A stretch of DNA of 64,000 bases from JAVBNN01 sp031551525 (GCA_031551525.1 JAVBNN010000023.1:56862-120861); one strand, 5' to 3'; positions 31,971 to 41,295 are shown, counted from the stretch's first letter. Program-made: numbers and translations. The notes: generated by a model not told the origin, from the sequence alone.

Positions 31971-33355
31971 GCCACCACCTCCTTTTTCACGTTTTCTATT
32001 CTCGCCTTGAGACTATCGATCAAATTTGTTTGCGTCGCGTCCTTATCCGCCAAAGCGGCAATCACATCTTCATCCCGCGCGCCATCGACCGCCAGGTGAT
32101 GCACTATCACCTTTTGTTGCTGGCCCTGCCGGTGCAGCCGCTTGATGGCCTGCTGGTACAATTCCAGCGACCAGTTGAGCCCAAACCAAACAACGTGATT
32201 GCCGCCGTCCTGCAAGTTAAGCCCGTAGGCACTTGACGCCGGATGCGCCAAAAGTATATCTATCTTCCTCGCGTTCCAGTCGTCCTCGTCCTGCGGCGTA
32301 TCGAGGCGGCGCACCCGCAAACCCGTCTTGGCCAAAAGCGTCTCCAGCCGGTCGAGGTCATGGCGGAAGTTGTAAAACACCATGGCCGGCTTGCCGTTTA
32401 GGCTCTCCACCAATTCCATAAAAGCCTCCAGCTTGCAGTCGTGGATAGCCGCGACGCCCCCAACGTCGTCGTACACCGCCCCATTACACAGCTGCAAAAG
32501 CTTATTGGACAAGGCGGCCGCCGTCCCAGCATTGATGGTCTTTGTGTCCACCTGTAAAAGCATATCCCGCTCCAGTCGCTTATACGCCCGGCGGGCTTTT
32601 TCATCCAACACGACCGAAATATAGTTTGGCGTGCAGTCCGGTAGTTGCAAGTAGTCCTCGGCCTTCATGCTCACACACAAGTCGGCCAGTTTGGCGTATA
32701 TGGCTTCCTGCGCGTCCGACTTGGCCTCATAGCTGCAAAACTGCTGGTTGTAACCAAAGTCTTTGTTGAAATACCGCTCCCGGTAGTGGGTTATCTTCTT
32801 GCCCAGCCTCTCGCCTTCGTCCAAAAGATAGATCTGCGACCATAAGTCCATCAGGCTTTGCGGCGCCGGCGTACCGGTCAGTTCGTATATTCGCGTTATC
32901 CGCGACCGCACCAGGCAAAGCGCCTTAAACCTTTTCGCTTGGTTATTTTTAAAGCTGGACGCCTCGTCGATCACCACCGTGTCGAACGGCCAATGGTGGC
33001 CGTAATATTCGACCAGCCAAGGCACGTTCTCCCGGTTTATCACCCACACGTCGCCCGGCGAGTTAAGCGCCCGGACACGGAATTTCTGACTGCCCAGTAC
33101 CGGCACAACGCGCAGAAGGGAAAGGTGATCCCACTTCTTCGCCTCTTTGGCCCAGGTGGATTCGGCGACTTTCTTCGGCGCTATGACGAGGGTTTTCGTG
33201 ATGGCGAAACGGTCATATTTCAAAGTGTTTATCGCGGTCAAGGTTATAACCGTTTTGCCCTAACCCAAGCCCATATCCAGCCAAAACGCCTGCATGGGGT
33301 TATCTATCATCCGGGTTATGCAATAGTTCTGATATTGATGCGGTATGAACTTCAT
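31967..33355 (-). pseudogene. SNF2-type helicase, amber codon in Walker A
   Basis: The frame starts with ATG at 33355 (ribosome site GAGGAGGTGATG, overlapping the VRR nuclease stop) and reads MKFIPHQYQNYCITRM and AFWLDMGLG, then TAG at 33260-33262, then GKTVITLTAINTL and 400 more residues. Helicase motifs remain downstream: LVIAPKKVAESTW, VVIDEASSFKN, ELTGTPAP, LLAHPASSAYGLNLQ, QAIKRLHRQGQ. The TAG falls inside the ATP-binding loop, and TTGGGT-TAGGGC looks like a 6-base duplication in which one TTG became TAG. Without readthrough the gene is dead; a 424-residue restart would lack Walker A. Confidence 0.85.
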
Positions 33356-33633
33356 CGTGGCATCACCTCCTCTACAATCGCCCTCGCCGCTTCCCAGCCT
33401 TTAGCCACGCGAACATCGGCGCCGAGTTTTTTCATCTGTTCGATCTGGTATTTTTGTATCCTGGCCAGCCGCCCGACATATGTTTTCAGTTCCACATATA
33501 CCGTACGGCCATCCGGCGCTATTATTATCCTGTCCGGCACACCGGGATTGCCGGGGCTGACAAATTTATAACACAGCCCGCCCCGTTCTCTTACCATTCG
33601 TACCATTCTCGCCTCAATTTGTGCTTCAGTCAT
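33352..33633 (-). CDS. VRR-NUC nuclease
   Basis: 93 residues from the ATG after GAGGTGCG. MTEAQIEARMVRMVRERGG, SPGNPGVPDRIIIAPDGRTV and VYVELKTYVGRLARIQ give the PD-(D/E)XK core (PD, then E-x-K) of stand-alone VRR-NUC enzymes, which cut branched DNA. In phages this gene is nearly always next to the SNF2 helicase, as here. Confidence 0.85.
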   Translation of the reverse strand: MTEAQIEARMVRMVRERGGLCYKFVSPGNPGVPDRIIIAPDGRTVYVELKTYVGRLARIQKYQIEQMKKLGADVRVAKGWEAARAIVEEVMPR

Positions 33634-33647
33634 TTTTCGCACCTCGT

Positions 33648-33785
33648 GTGAACTTGTTAACTAACTTTTCGCGCACGCGTATACAGGCGTGTACATAAGC
33701 GTGTATGGGCGTATATGCGGGTGTTTATTCTCTATATTTTCTTATTTATATTATTTATATAGAAAAGTTAGTTAACATAGTTCAC
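33648..33785. other. candidate phage replication origin
   Basis: A gene-free stretch between primase and nuclease genes. A 15-bp perfect inverted repeat (GTTAACTAACTTTTC at 33656-33670, GAAAAGTTAGTTAAC at 33762-33776), extended by GTGAAC/GTTCAC halves, encloses four to five direct repeats of GCGTRTA spaced 10-12 bp (33677, 33687, 33699, 33709, degenerate 33719) and then a 35-bp run of almost only A and T. Further GTGAACT motifs continue to 33890. Iterons beside an AT-rich tract next to a primase-helicase gene is the plan of an origin. Confidence 0.6.
33677..33725 (+). repeat. iteron-like GCGTRTA repeats
   Basis: GCGTATA at 33677 and 33709, GCGTGTA at 33687 and 33699, and a degenerate GGGTGTT at 33719. 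The spacing of about one helical turn puts them on one face of the DNA. Confidence 0.65.
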
Positions 33786-33841
33786 ATAGTATATTTCGCC
33801 TAGATTTTACGCGGCTTTTTCTGTGAACTAAGCTGTGAACT

Positions 33842-36373
33842 TTATGCTTTTTGTTCGTTCACAAGGTTAACAGTAGTGTGAACTAACTTTTTTGACAAAG
33901 TTAACACTTCTGCCCCTACTTGGTTCACACGCCTAAAACCTTTTTGCGTTCCGTAATCCACGCCGACTCTTATGTTGCCGCTGCGTTCCCAGCCTTTCAG
34001 TTGTTCCAAAATCCGGTTTATGCGCAGGGCTTCATGCCTTTGTGGTAAATATCTATTGTTAAAACATTCCTGCCAAACTTCCGCTGCGCAAATACGGTCG
34101 CGCGGCACCAGGCGCCCTTCGTATTTCAGGCCCCCGCCCCAGAACATATTCCGGCGGGCCAGCTCCCACTTTTGCCAATCTTCCGGTACGGCTTTACTCA
34201 AAAATTCTTCTATCTGTCCCTGCAAAGGGTCGCGGTCGAAATGTTCCTCCCGCCGTTTTTCCGCCTCGCCCTCCAGCTCTGTACCGTTTGGCAGATATAG
34301 CGGCTCTCCTTGCCGGTAGTACGCCACCGCCTCCGCCCAAAGTTGGTTTATCTCGTTGTCGGTCAAATCTTTGAATACCGACTTCGTCGGTTCTTGGATA
34401 AGAGCGTCTACTGGCCAAAAGCGACGGTTGCCTGTTGCGTCTTTTAGAAAATCGTGGTCGTTCGTCGTGCCGAAGAACACGCACCTGCGCGGGTGTTTTT
34501 CCACTATCCGCCCATACGCGGCGCGGTACTGGTCGTCGCATTTAGAAAGAAAGGATTTTACTGCCCGGACGTCTGCCTTATCGAAAGCTTCCATTTCGCT
34601 GATCTCTACTATCCAAACGCCCTGTATCAGCTCGGCGGCTTCTTTGCCTTCAAAAGTCCTCACGCTGTCGGAAAACCAGCCTCTGCCCAGTTTGGCAAAC
34701 AAAGTAGACTTGCCGATGCCCTGCTTGCCGCAGATAACCGTCATACAGTCAAATTTGATACCGGGATTGAACGCCCGGGCCACCGCCGCCACGATCGCCT
34801 TGCGCGTCACCGCGCGCGTGTAGGCGCAGTCCTCGGCCCCCAGGTATTCAATATAAAGGGTGTCGAGGCGCGGCGTGCCGTCCCACTGTATCGTACTGAG
34901 ATAAGCGGTCACCGGGTTGTAGCTGTGTGCCGTAGCGCATAAAATGACTGCGTCTGTGGTAAGGTCTTTTCCCCGGGTATCGAATATCGCCTCAATGTGA
35001 CTGCGTATTCCGGCGTAATCGGCGTCCGTCCATTTAAAAAGCCCGCTGGTGGTGTCGCGCCCCGCCCAGGGGAGCGGCGCCACCCCCATGATAAATTCGG
35101 AAAATTCATCCCACAGTATCCGGCCTTTTAGCCGCGGATCATATTCGAGGGCCAAGAGTACGTTTTTTATGGTCTTGACCGGCGCAAGAGAGGTTTTTGA
35201 CTTTATAAGGACTTTCATCCAGTCGACGTCCGTCACTCCGGCAATGCTGCTAAGGTCGCGCGTCGCCTTTTCGTAGCGCTCCCGGTTGACCATATCCGCC
35301 ACCGGTTCCTGCTGCAAGGCAAATTCGCACATGGCCAGATAGGACGGTATCTTGTGGGTGGGCGTGCCCGCCTTTGCTTCCTCGTCGAGGTGGCCGAACT
35401 TATGCAGGCGCACCAGGTCGAAAGCGTTAACCAGTTGGCCGCTGGTCGGGTCGGTCGAATGGTGGGAATAAAGGAATTTACCATCGTCGTACACCACCGC
35501 GCCGCCGGCCGTTGTACCGTGCGTGTAGGTATAGCGGCCTGGTATGTCGGTCGCGGCATATTCCCCCGGCAGGAAAGCATCCAGCGCCGCGTAAACGTCA
35601 TAGCATTTACAGAAAGCCCCGATAACGCCGGTCTTTTCTTCTGGATCACCCTGCCGGGCGGCTGTCTTTGTCCGCAGTTCCTTTTCCCCCGGCACGTCCG
35701 GCCATTGGCTGACGTCCTGCCAGGCCGCTCTTGCGCCGTCCGTGGCGCCCGCGGCACTCGGCCCTCCTTGGCCAGCGTTTCCATATAAGGCAAGGACTCC
35801 ATCGGCTGACAGAAAAGGCTTGTCCTCGAACTGGAATATGTATTGGCTGTTACTGCTGCAACTTGGCCAATACATTAAACGGTGCGCCTCGAAGGTCGTC
35901 GGGTCGCACAGGTTGAGGCCGATGAGCTCGGCCAGCTTTCTGGCTACCGGCTGGTATTCATCCACCGCCAGCGGCCGGTCGGTCGGCAGCACCACCCGGA
36001 GGCGCGGCGCGGCCGGCTCGTGTTTGCGGGTGGAGTAAACCGCGTAGCCGCAATTCAGAGCAGACAGGCGACGGAGAACGTCGTCTGTTCCACCGGCCGG
36101 TATCTGGTCGAGGTCAAGCGTTATCAGGTCGCGGTTCTTTATGTTGTGCGCCTTCCGGCGCCCGGAAAGAGCGCCGCCCACAAAGCCGCCGACGTCTTTT
36201 AATTCGTTCTGGTCACCCTTCGGCAGGGCCAGGTAGTCGGCCAGCGTCTCCGGGCTTTTTACCGGCACGCGCAGCTTGTCGATGAACTCAGACCACCAGA
36301 GCGTTTGTTGTATCCAGTCGAGCGCCTTTCTCGACGTGGCCGTTGAAATTGTTATTTGTCGGTTGTGCTGCAT
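33842..36373 (-). CDS. VapE-type primase-helicase
   Basis: 843 residues. The N-terminal third resembles a primase-polymerase (KNRDLITLDLDQIPAGG, AVYSTRKHEPAAPRLRVVLP). The C-terminal half is a virulence-associated E / D5-like superfamily 3 helicase: ICGKQGIGKSTLFAKLG (Walker A near 553), VWIVEISEMEAF (Walker B near 590), VFFGTTNDHDFLKDATGNRR (sensor region near 640). It likely primes and unwinds at the origin found just downstream. A 13-residue insert near residue 210 comes from a palindromic repeat also present in the DNA polymerase gene. Confidence 0.85.
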   Translation of the reverse strand: MQHNRQITISTATSRKALDWIQQTLWWSEFIDKLRVPVKSPETLADYLALPKGDQNELKDVGGFVGGALSGRRKAHNIKNRDLITLDLDQIPAGGTDDVLRRLSALNCGYAVYSTRKHEPAAPRLRVVLPTDRPLAVDEYQPVARKLAELIGLNLCDPTTFEAHRLMYWPSCSSNSQYIFQFEDKPFLSADGVLALYGNAGQGGPSAAGATDGARAAWQDVSQWPDVPGEKELRTKTAARQGDPEEKTGVIGAFCKCYDVYAALDAFLPGEYAATDIPGRYTYTHGTTAGGAVVYDDGKFLYSHHSTDPTSGQLVNAFDLVRLHKFGHLDEEAKAGTPTHKIPSYLAMCEFALQQEPVADMVNRERYEKATRDLSSIAGVTDVDWMKVLIKSKTSLAPVKTIKNVLLALEYDPRLKGRILWDEFSEFIMGVAPLPWAGRDTTSGLFKWTDADYAGIRSHIEAIFDTRGKDLTTDAVILCATAHSYNPVTAYLSTIQWDGTPRLDTLYIEYLGAEDCAYTRAVTRKAIVAAVARAFNPGIKFDCMTVICGKQGIGKSTLFAKLGRGWFSDSVRTFEGKEAAELIQGVWIVEISEMEAFDKADVRAVKSFLSKCDDQYRAAYGRIVEKHPRRCVFFGTTNDHDFLKDATGNRRFWPVDALIQEPTKSVFKDLTDNEINQLWAEAVAYYRQGEPLYLPNGTELEGEAEKRREEHFDRDPLQGQIEEFLSKAVPEDWQKWELARRNMFWGGGLKYEGRLVPRDRICAAEVWQECFNNRYLPQRHEALRINRILEQLKGWERSGNIRVGVDYGTQKGFRRVNQVGAEVLTLSKKLVHTTVNLVNEQKA
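35723..35761 (-). repeat. in-frame palindromic repeat, copy in primase gene
   Basis: 39 bp that match 37775-37813 at 34 positions, with a hairpin GCGCC-g-TCCG-TGGCGC core followed by the palindrome CCGCGG. It is read in the same frame in both genes, giving AAGATDGA. Confidence 0.7.
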
Positions 36374-36437
36374 GGTATTACCTCTGTAATATGTTTTTCG
36401 TTTGTGCTATACTCGAAAATAAAAAGGTCGTGAAAAC

Positions 36438-37193
36438 ATGCGTAACATAAAGTTTCCTATTTGCGATGAAAATTACATTGAAGATACATATTCTAAGGAG
36501 TTATGGGGCGATTTAGCGGTTGAGTGCCCACATTGCGAATATGATGTAGAGCCCAAAGTAGTCGTGGGTTGCGCCTATTTTCATCCTGAAAGCGAAACTG
36601 GTGAAGCTTTCGCTTTCGCTATGTGCCCCAGGTGTGAAGAAAAGATATTTATCAAATACACATTAGCCGTTGAACCATACCAATATGGTGAATTTGGCAT
36701 GAATGGCGAAACGCACTACTTAGCAATTCGTAAGCCACAAACTTATCCTGCTGGATCTGTATATTATGACCCAGAAAGCATTGAGCAAATTTCTCCTGCT
36801 TTTATAAAAATATACCGCCAAGCCTTACAAGCTGAAAATATGGGGCTTGATGAGGTTTGCGGCGCAGGCTACCGACGCGCAGTTGAGTTTTTAATTAGGG
36901 ATTATTTGATCGAAACTTTGCCAGATGAAGCTGAAAAAATTCCATCCTGGCCATTTGCAGATTGTATTAACAAACTAGATGATGATACAAAAACACTTAC
37001 ACAAGGAATAAGCTGGCTATCGACTGATTTTGTCCACTACTCTAAAAATTACGAGGATTATAGCCTAGACGATCTCAAAGAATTTATAGACCTTCTTGTT
37101 CTGCGGTTTCAAAGTAAAATCAAAGAGACTCTGGCAATAAAAAAGATTGCTAACATACAAGAAAAACGAAAAGCAAACGGAACTAAGAAATAA
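36438..37193 (+). CDS. DUF4145-like protein with zinc knuckles
   Basis: 251 residues, opposite in direction to the replication genes and clearly richer in A+T, so probably acquired. Residues 30-64 hold two pairs of cysteines (CPHC, CPRC) of a zinc ribbon. The C-terminal helical part, GAGYRRAVEFLIRDYLIET and INKLDDDTKTLTQGISWL, fits DUF4145, a domain often joined to restriction or defence proteins. The start ATG has only a weak ribosome site; a TATACT at about 36408 is the likely -10. Confidence 0.6.
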   Translation: MRNIKFPICDENYIEDTYSKELWGDLAVECPHCEYDVEPKVVVGCAYFHPESETGEAFAFAMCPRCEEKIFIKYTLAVEPYQYGEFGMNGETHYLAIRKPQTYPAGSVYYDPESIEQISPAFIKIYRQALQAENMGLDEVCGAGYRRAVEFLIRDYLIETLPDEAEKIPSWPFADCINKLDDDTKTLTQGISWLSTDFVHYSKNYEDYSLDDLKEFIDLLVLRFQSKIKETLAIKKIANIQEKRKANGTKK

Positions 37194-37374
37194 CCACGCT
37201 TTCTACACCCACGCAAATAACACTCTCTTCTTTGTAGAAAAACATACTCGGATTGCCTGTTATACTGCTAAACCCAACAACAATACCTTCGCCAAAAGCC
37301 TCATGTGTAACAAAAGCTCCTGCTTTCAAGTTTGTGTTTGCAGGGGCTTCTTTTATTGTTTTTACTTCTTTCAT
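37183..37374 (-). CDS. small Tudor-like phage protein, 63 aa
   Basis: ATG after GAGGTGGG (upstream frame extension lacks a ribosome site). GAFVTHEAFGEGIVVGF resembles the C-terminal Tudor-like fold of UvrD/PcrA helicases (VxHxxFGEGxV), which contacts RNA polymerase. As a free domain in a phage it could bind host polymerase; that is inference. It overlaps the convergent DUF4145 gene by 11 bases. Confidence 0.45.
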   Translation of the reverse strand: MKEVKTIKEAPANTNLKAGAFVTHEAFGEGIVVGFSSITGNPSMFFYKEESVICVGVESVVIS

Positions 37375-37384
37375 CAAACCCACC

Positions 37385-39412
37385 TCATTCCTTCTTGTAA
37401 AATTCACAAATAAATCCTTCCGCTTTCAACAAAAGCCCCGGCGCCCACGCTATCGGCCGCCCCATCACTTCACAAATAAAGCCCACCGCCTCCGGCTTGT
37501 CTACCTCAAAAACCGCCTCGTCGTGCACATGCATAACTATTTGGTAGTACGGCGCAGTCGCCAGCAGGGCTTCGGCCAGGCAGTCGCGGGCGATGGCTTG
37601 CACGATGTTCTCCACCAGCTTGCCGCCGTAGGTTTCCTGTACCCCCCACTTCTTGGTTTCCTGGTCCATGCCGTAGTAGTGAAGGCTGTCACTGCCGAAT
37701 TGGTTTGGCGCGAGGAAGGGCTTTGCATAAAACAGCTTGCGCCCGCTGGGCAGTGTGATTGTGAAAAAATCCATCGCCGCTTCTGCGCCATCCGTGGCGC
37801 CCGCGGCATTCGGTCTCCTGACCATCCCGCTGCCAAGGTCGCACGCTCTTGCAAACCATACGCCCCTCACATTGACCGGCCGCCCAGTCTGCATAACCTC
37901 GATTGCGGCCCTTTCGACTTTGTACCATAAGTCGACTATCCGTTTATTGGCGTTGCGCCAGCGGCGCACTATCTCCGGCAGCTCGTCTTCCATCAGCCCC
38001 ATCGTGAGGGCGCCCATATTTATTAGCGCACCCTTGCTGCCCTGGTAGCCGAGGGCCAATTCCGCCACTTTGCCTTTTTGCCGCAACTCGTATTCCGGGT
38101 TGCCTTTTTTTATCAACTCCAGCGGCACGCCAAACATGGCCGAGGCCGAGGCTTCATAAATCTTTCCGTGGGTGGCGAATACGTCCTGCCGCCATTGTTC
38201 CCCGGCCAGCCAGGCTATCACCCGCGCCTCTATGGCGCTAAAGTCCGCTACCGCGAACACTTTACCCGGGGGAGGCACGAAAGCCGTTCTAATGAGCTGG
38301 GAGAGCGTGTCAGGTATGTTTCCATACACCACTTTCAGAGCGTCGAGCTTCTTTCCTTTTACACACTCGCGGGCATGTTCCAGCGTTTCGAGGTAGTTTC
38401 GCGGGAGGTTTTGCACCTGCACGATGCGCCCCGCCCAGCGTCCGGTACGATTGGCACCGTAAAATTGCAACAGCCCCCGCATCCGCCCGTCAGCGCAAAC
38501 AGCCTCGCGCATGGCGTAATACTTTTTGACCGAGGTCTTGGCCAGCTCTTGGCGTATCTCTAAAATCCGTTTCACTATCAGGTCTTTTGTATTTTCGGCC
38601 AGCTCTTTTACAGTGGCTTTTTGCATATTCGGCGCGTCTACGCCATGGCCGCTGAGCCAACCGGAAAGCTGCACCGCGCTGTTTGGGTTATCAAGGCCAG
38701 ACAGTTGTTGCGCCTCTGCCATCAGTTGGCCGTTCACCACGTCGTCGCAGTGGATGGCGCTGTCTACCAGTTCCATATCCACCGCCACGCCGGCCGTATT
38801 TATATTCTGGTCGAGGCGGTAAAGCATTTCCTCTTTCTCCGGAACCGGCCAGGCTTTGAGTTTTTCCAGCACGGCCATTTCCGCCACTACGTCCTGCTGG
38901 CAGTATTCTTTAAACAACTCCCAGCGTTCCGGTTCGTGATGCGGCAAGGTGCGCGTCCGGCCGCCGTTCGATTTAGTCGGTTTGACCGGTGAGCAAAACG
39001 TCCTTATCAGGGCCGCGCCGACTGAGGATTTACGTTTGTCCTCCGGGAGGCCGAGCACTGACGATATGGCCGCCAGGCCCATCGGGTAACCACAATACAG
39101 GCCGTGTAGCTGTGTGCAGCGCCATTGTTCCAACGGCGTTTGCGCTATCCTGTTCAGGCAATACCATTCAAACGCGGCATTGTAGGCGTGTTTTATTACA
39201 TTCGGGTCTTGCAGGGCAACTTTTAAGGCCAACCAGCCGGGATCTGTCTGACTGTCCGGACGAGTAAAGTCTATTATGCCGACTTCCCCGCCATCCCAGG
39301 AGTAAGCCAGTAGAAGTATTTGAAAATCGGGGGACTGCACATACTTGTACAGCCCCGATTTTTTAATATCCACTGGCGAAAATGTTTCCAAATCTACGGA
39401 CAAATGACGCAT
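37385..39412 (-). CDS. family A DNA polymerase
   Basis: 675 residues. The N-terminal DnaQ-like exonuclease has DLETFSPVDI (D7, E9), AYNAAFEWYCLN and a late D in CQQDVVAEM. Polymerase motif A is VADFSAIEARV (about 385), motif B RQKGKVAELALGYQGSKGA (about 435), and motif C VMHVHDEAVFEV (about 628). It copies phage DNA. Between motifs B and C a 13-residue stretch (near 536) is encoded by a palindromic repeat shared with the primase gene and seems extra relative to the family. Confidence 0.9.
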   Translation of the reverse strand: MRHLSVDLETFSPVDIKKSGLYKYVQSPDFQILLLAYSWDGGEVGIIDFTRPDSQTDPGWLALKVALQDPNVIKHAYNAAFEWYCLNRIAQTPLEQWRCTQLHGLYCGYPMGLAAISSVLGLPEDKRKSSVGAALIRTFCSPVKPTKSNGGRTRTLPHHEPERWELFKEYCQQDVVAEMAVLEKLKAWPVPEKEEMLYRLDQNINTAGVAVDMELVDSAIHCDDVVNGQLMAEAQQLSGLDNPNSAVQLSGWLSGHGVDAPNMQKATVKELAENTKDLIVKRILEIRQELAKTSVKKYYAMREAVCADGRMRGLLQFYGANRTGRWAGRIVQVQNLPRNYLETLEHARECVKGKKLDALKVVYGNIPDTLSQLIRTAFVPPPGKVFAVADFSAIEARVIAWLAGEQWRQDVFATHGKIYEASASAMFGVPLELIKKGNPEYELRQKGKVAELALGYQGSKGALINMGALTMGLMEDELPEIVRRWRNANKRIVDLWYKVERAAIEVMQTGRPVNVRGVWFARACDLGSGMVRRPNAAGATDGAEAAMDFFTITLPSGRKLFYAKPFLAPNQFGSDSLHYYGMDQETKKWGVQETYGGKLVENIVQAIARDCLAEALLATAPYYQIVMHVHDEAVFEVDKPEAVGFICEVMGRPIAWAPGLLLKAEGFICEFYKKE
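37775..37813 (-). repeat. in-frame palindromic repeat, copy in polymerase gene
   Basis: Second copy of the 39-bp element (see 35723-35761). The stem GCGCCA/TGGCGC is perfect here. The encoded peptide AAGATDGAEAA lies in a surface-loop position between conserved polymerase motifs. Confidence 0.7.
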
Positions 39413-39416
39413 GGCG

Positions 39417-40100
39417 TCAACCTGTAATAGGCAGCCCGGTTATAGGGTCGACCGGCGCTGCTTGCGGCGGGTAAGCCGGGTAGCCGTAGTTTGGTGCAAC
39501 CGGAGCGGGAGCCGGATTATAGGCCGGTTGTGTTGGCGCAGGTGCGGCAGCGTATTGTTGTCCGGTCAGCGCCGCCAGATCCTCATTTACCGAAGTCCGG
39601 CCGCCGAGTGGTTCTCCATCTTCAATTTTTATAATGCTGGACAGGCTGCACCCGACACCCTTTTTCTGGTTGTTGTAAGGGAAGAAGTCAAGTCCGACAT
39701 GCGCGTACACGCCGCTGTATATTTCACTTTCGCCGATTATCGGATTGCCGCCAAGGTCGACGATCTGCGGACGGAACTTGGAACTTGCTGTAAATACCCA
39801 GTGCCCCTTACACTCGTCACCGTACTGCTGCCCGTCCGAAGGGCGGCCGCCGTCACCGTCGTAAATAGGTATCGCCAGTATCTGCGGCTTCACCCCCGCC
39901 CACAGTTTGCTGATGCCTTCCTGGATGGCGGCGTTTATCGCCCCGTCTATCCGTTGGCGTGTCGGAAAGTCGGTTTTCGGTATCAGTATGGTCGAGCTGT
40001 ATTTAGCTTCGCCTCCGTCTTTGCCGGGCTTCGGGTTGAACACATTTACATAACTGAGTCTTGCCTTACCTGTAACAATATGTTTCCGATCTGTTGCCAT
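39417..40100 (-). CDS. DUF2815 single-strand-binding-like protein
   Basis: 227 residues from the ATG after GAAGGTAAATAAA. KARLSYVNVFNPKPGKDGG, KYSSTILIPKTD and YSGVYAHVGLDFFPYNN match DUF2815, an OB-fold group likened to T7 gp2.5. The tail is a proline/alanine-rich linker (180-225). Together with DUF2800 and polA it forms the replication and recombination block seen in many Firmicutes phages. Confidence 0.8.
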   Translation of the reverse strand: MATDRKHIVTGKARLSYVNVFNPKPGKDGGEAKYSSTILIPKTDFPTRQRIDGAINAAIQEGISKLWAGVKPQILAIPIYDGDGGRPSDGQQYGDECKGHWVFTASSKFRPQIVDLGGNPIIGESEIYSGVYAHVGLDFFPYNNQKKGVGCSLSSIIKIEDGEPLGGRTSVNEDLAALTGQQYAAAPAPTQPAYNPAPAPVAPNYGYPAYPPQAAPVDPITGLPITG

Positions 40101-40101
40101 T

Positions 40102-41295
40102 TTATTTACCTTCACTTTCTTTTATTTGCTGGATATCGTCCAGCACGCTTGTTTTGACATAAGGTTCACGGGGATCGCTTTCCGGAACCAGCGCCGGTTT
40201 ACCCGGCGGCCGCACGATGTGTTCGCCCAAAAGGTCGCCGAACTTCTTTTTGCCCAAGAGTTTTTCCGTATCGGGTAAGCTTATCGGCCGCCTCTCATAA
40301 AGCAGCGCTTCGTCTATGCCGGAAGCTTTAAGTACGCCAAAGGCAGTGTCAACGTCAACGAAGTTTCTGTTGCCCGCCCGGCCTTCGACCAGTTTCCAGC
40401 CGGGTATTTCACTGCCGCGCAGCGCTTCTGTGAGGGCGAAGTCTTTTACCTCGTTGGCCCATTTCACCAGGCCGTCTACCCGCGCTATGATCTCGCTGAT
40501 TTCTTCCAGCGTCAACAGTTCCGGCAACTTCTTTTGGTAGTCGCGTTCCAGTGCGAGGTTAGCGTCTGCCCGTGCCCGGCAAAGTGACCGCGCCCGGCAA
40601 AAGCGGCAGTGGTCGCCGTCTTTAAATTCTCCTTTGCCCTCGAAGGCTATCTGCGCTATCGGTTTTGCATATTCGCCCCAGGCTAAAAGGCTTTCGAGCG
40701 GCATTTCAAAACTGGTGATACTGCCGATACGCGGCTGCACTATGGCCATCACGACTTTTTCTATTTGGTAGAAGAGGCCATACAGCGCGTGGGCGCCGAG
40801 TGCATAAAGCATCATCTGAGGGTTATTTTCCGCGCTGACTGATACGCCTTTACCGTATTTGTAGTCAACGACGCACAGCGTGTCGCCGCCGATCATAACG
40901 AGGTCGGATGTGCCGAAGCCCTCCGGCGCGATGTGGGAAAAATCGAGGCGCTTTTCTATACCAGCCGTCGGCTTGTCCGCATACTTCATGTATAGTTCGC
41001 TGATAAATTCTTTGTAGGTGTTGGCGTGTTCCAGCATTTCATCTTGCCAGAGCGGGTTTTCTTTCAGCTTTTTTAACCGGTTGTTAAAGGCTTTTACGCC
41101 CATCGGCTCAAGATATTTCCGCATTACCAGCTCCGCAGCTTCGTGGGCGAGGCTCCCTTCCGCTGCATATTCCGATGCGGTGTCCGGCAGGGTCTCGCCG
41201 AGCCTTGCCGATGGCGGACAGTTCAGCCATGTGCTGGCCGACGATGCGCTAAGAAGCGCGTGCGCCGACTGCTGTTCCGCTTTCTTTGCAGTCAT
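40102..41295 (-). CDS. DUF2800 RecB-like nuclease
   Basis: 397 residues, ATG overlapping the previous stop (ATGA). LLSASSASTWLNCPPSARL, AAEGSLAHEAAELVM, ICVVDYKYGKGV-like LCVVDYKYGKGVSV (D-x-K) and the cysteines of HCRFCRARSLCRARAD fit a PD-(D/E)XK nuclease with an iron-sulfur staple. It probably makes single strands for DUF2815 to bind. Confidence 0.85.
   Translation of the reverse strand: MTAKKAEQQSAHALLSASSASTWLNCPPSARLGETLPDTASEYAAEGSLAHEAAELVMRKYLEPMGVKAFNNRLKKLKENPLWQDEMLEHANTYKEFISELYMKYADKPTAGIEKRLDFSHIAPEGFGTSDLVMIGGDTLCVVDYKYGKGVSVSAENNPQMMLYALGAHALYGLFYQIEKVVMAIVQPRIGSITSFEMPLESLLAWGEYAKPIAQIAFEGKGEFKDGDHCRFCRARSLCRARADANLALERDYQKKLPELLTLEEISEIIARVDGLVKWANEVKDFALTEALRGSEIPGWKLVEGRAGNRNFVDVDTAFGVLKASGIDEALLYERRPISLPDTEKLLGKKKFGDLLGEHIVRPPGKPALVPESDPREPYVKTSVLDDIQQIKESEGK

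Noticed and set aside
33260..33262. TAG recoding as a general feature of this phage
   Set aside because: No other gene shows an internal TAG, and no suppressor tRNA gene is in the window; a single mutation is simpler.
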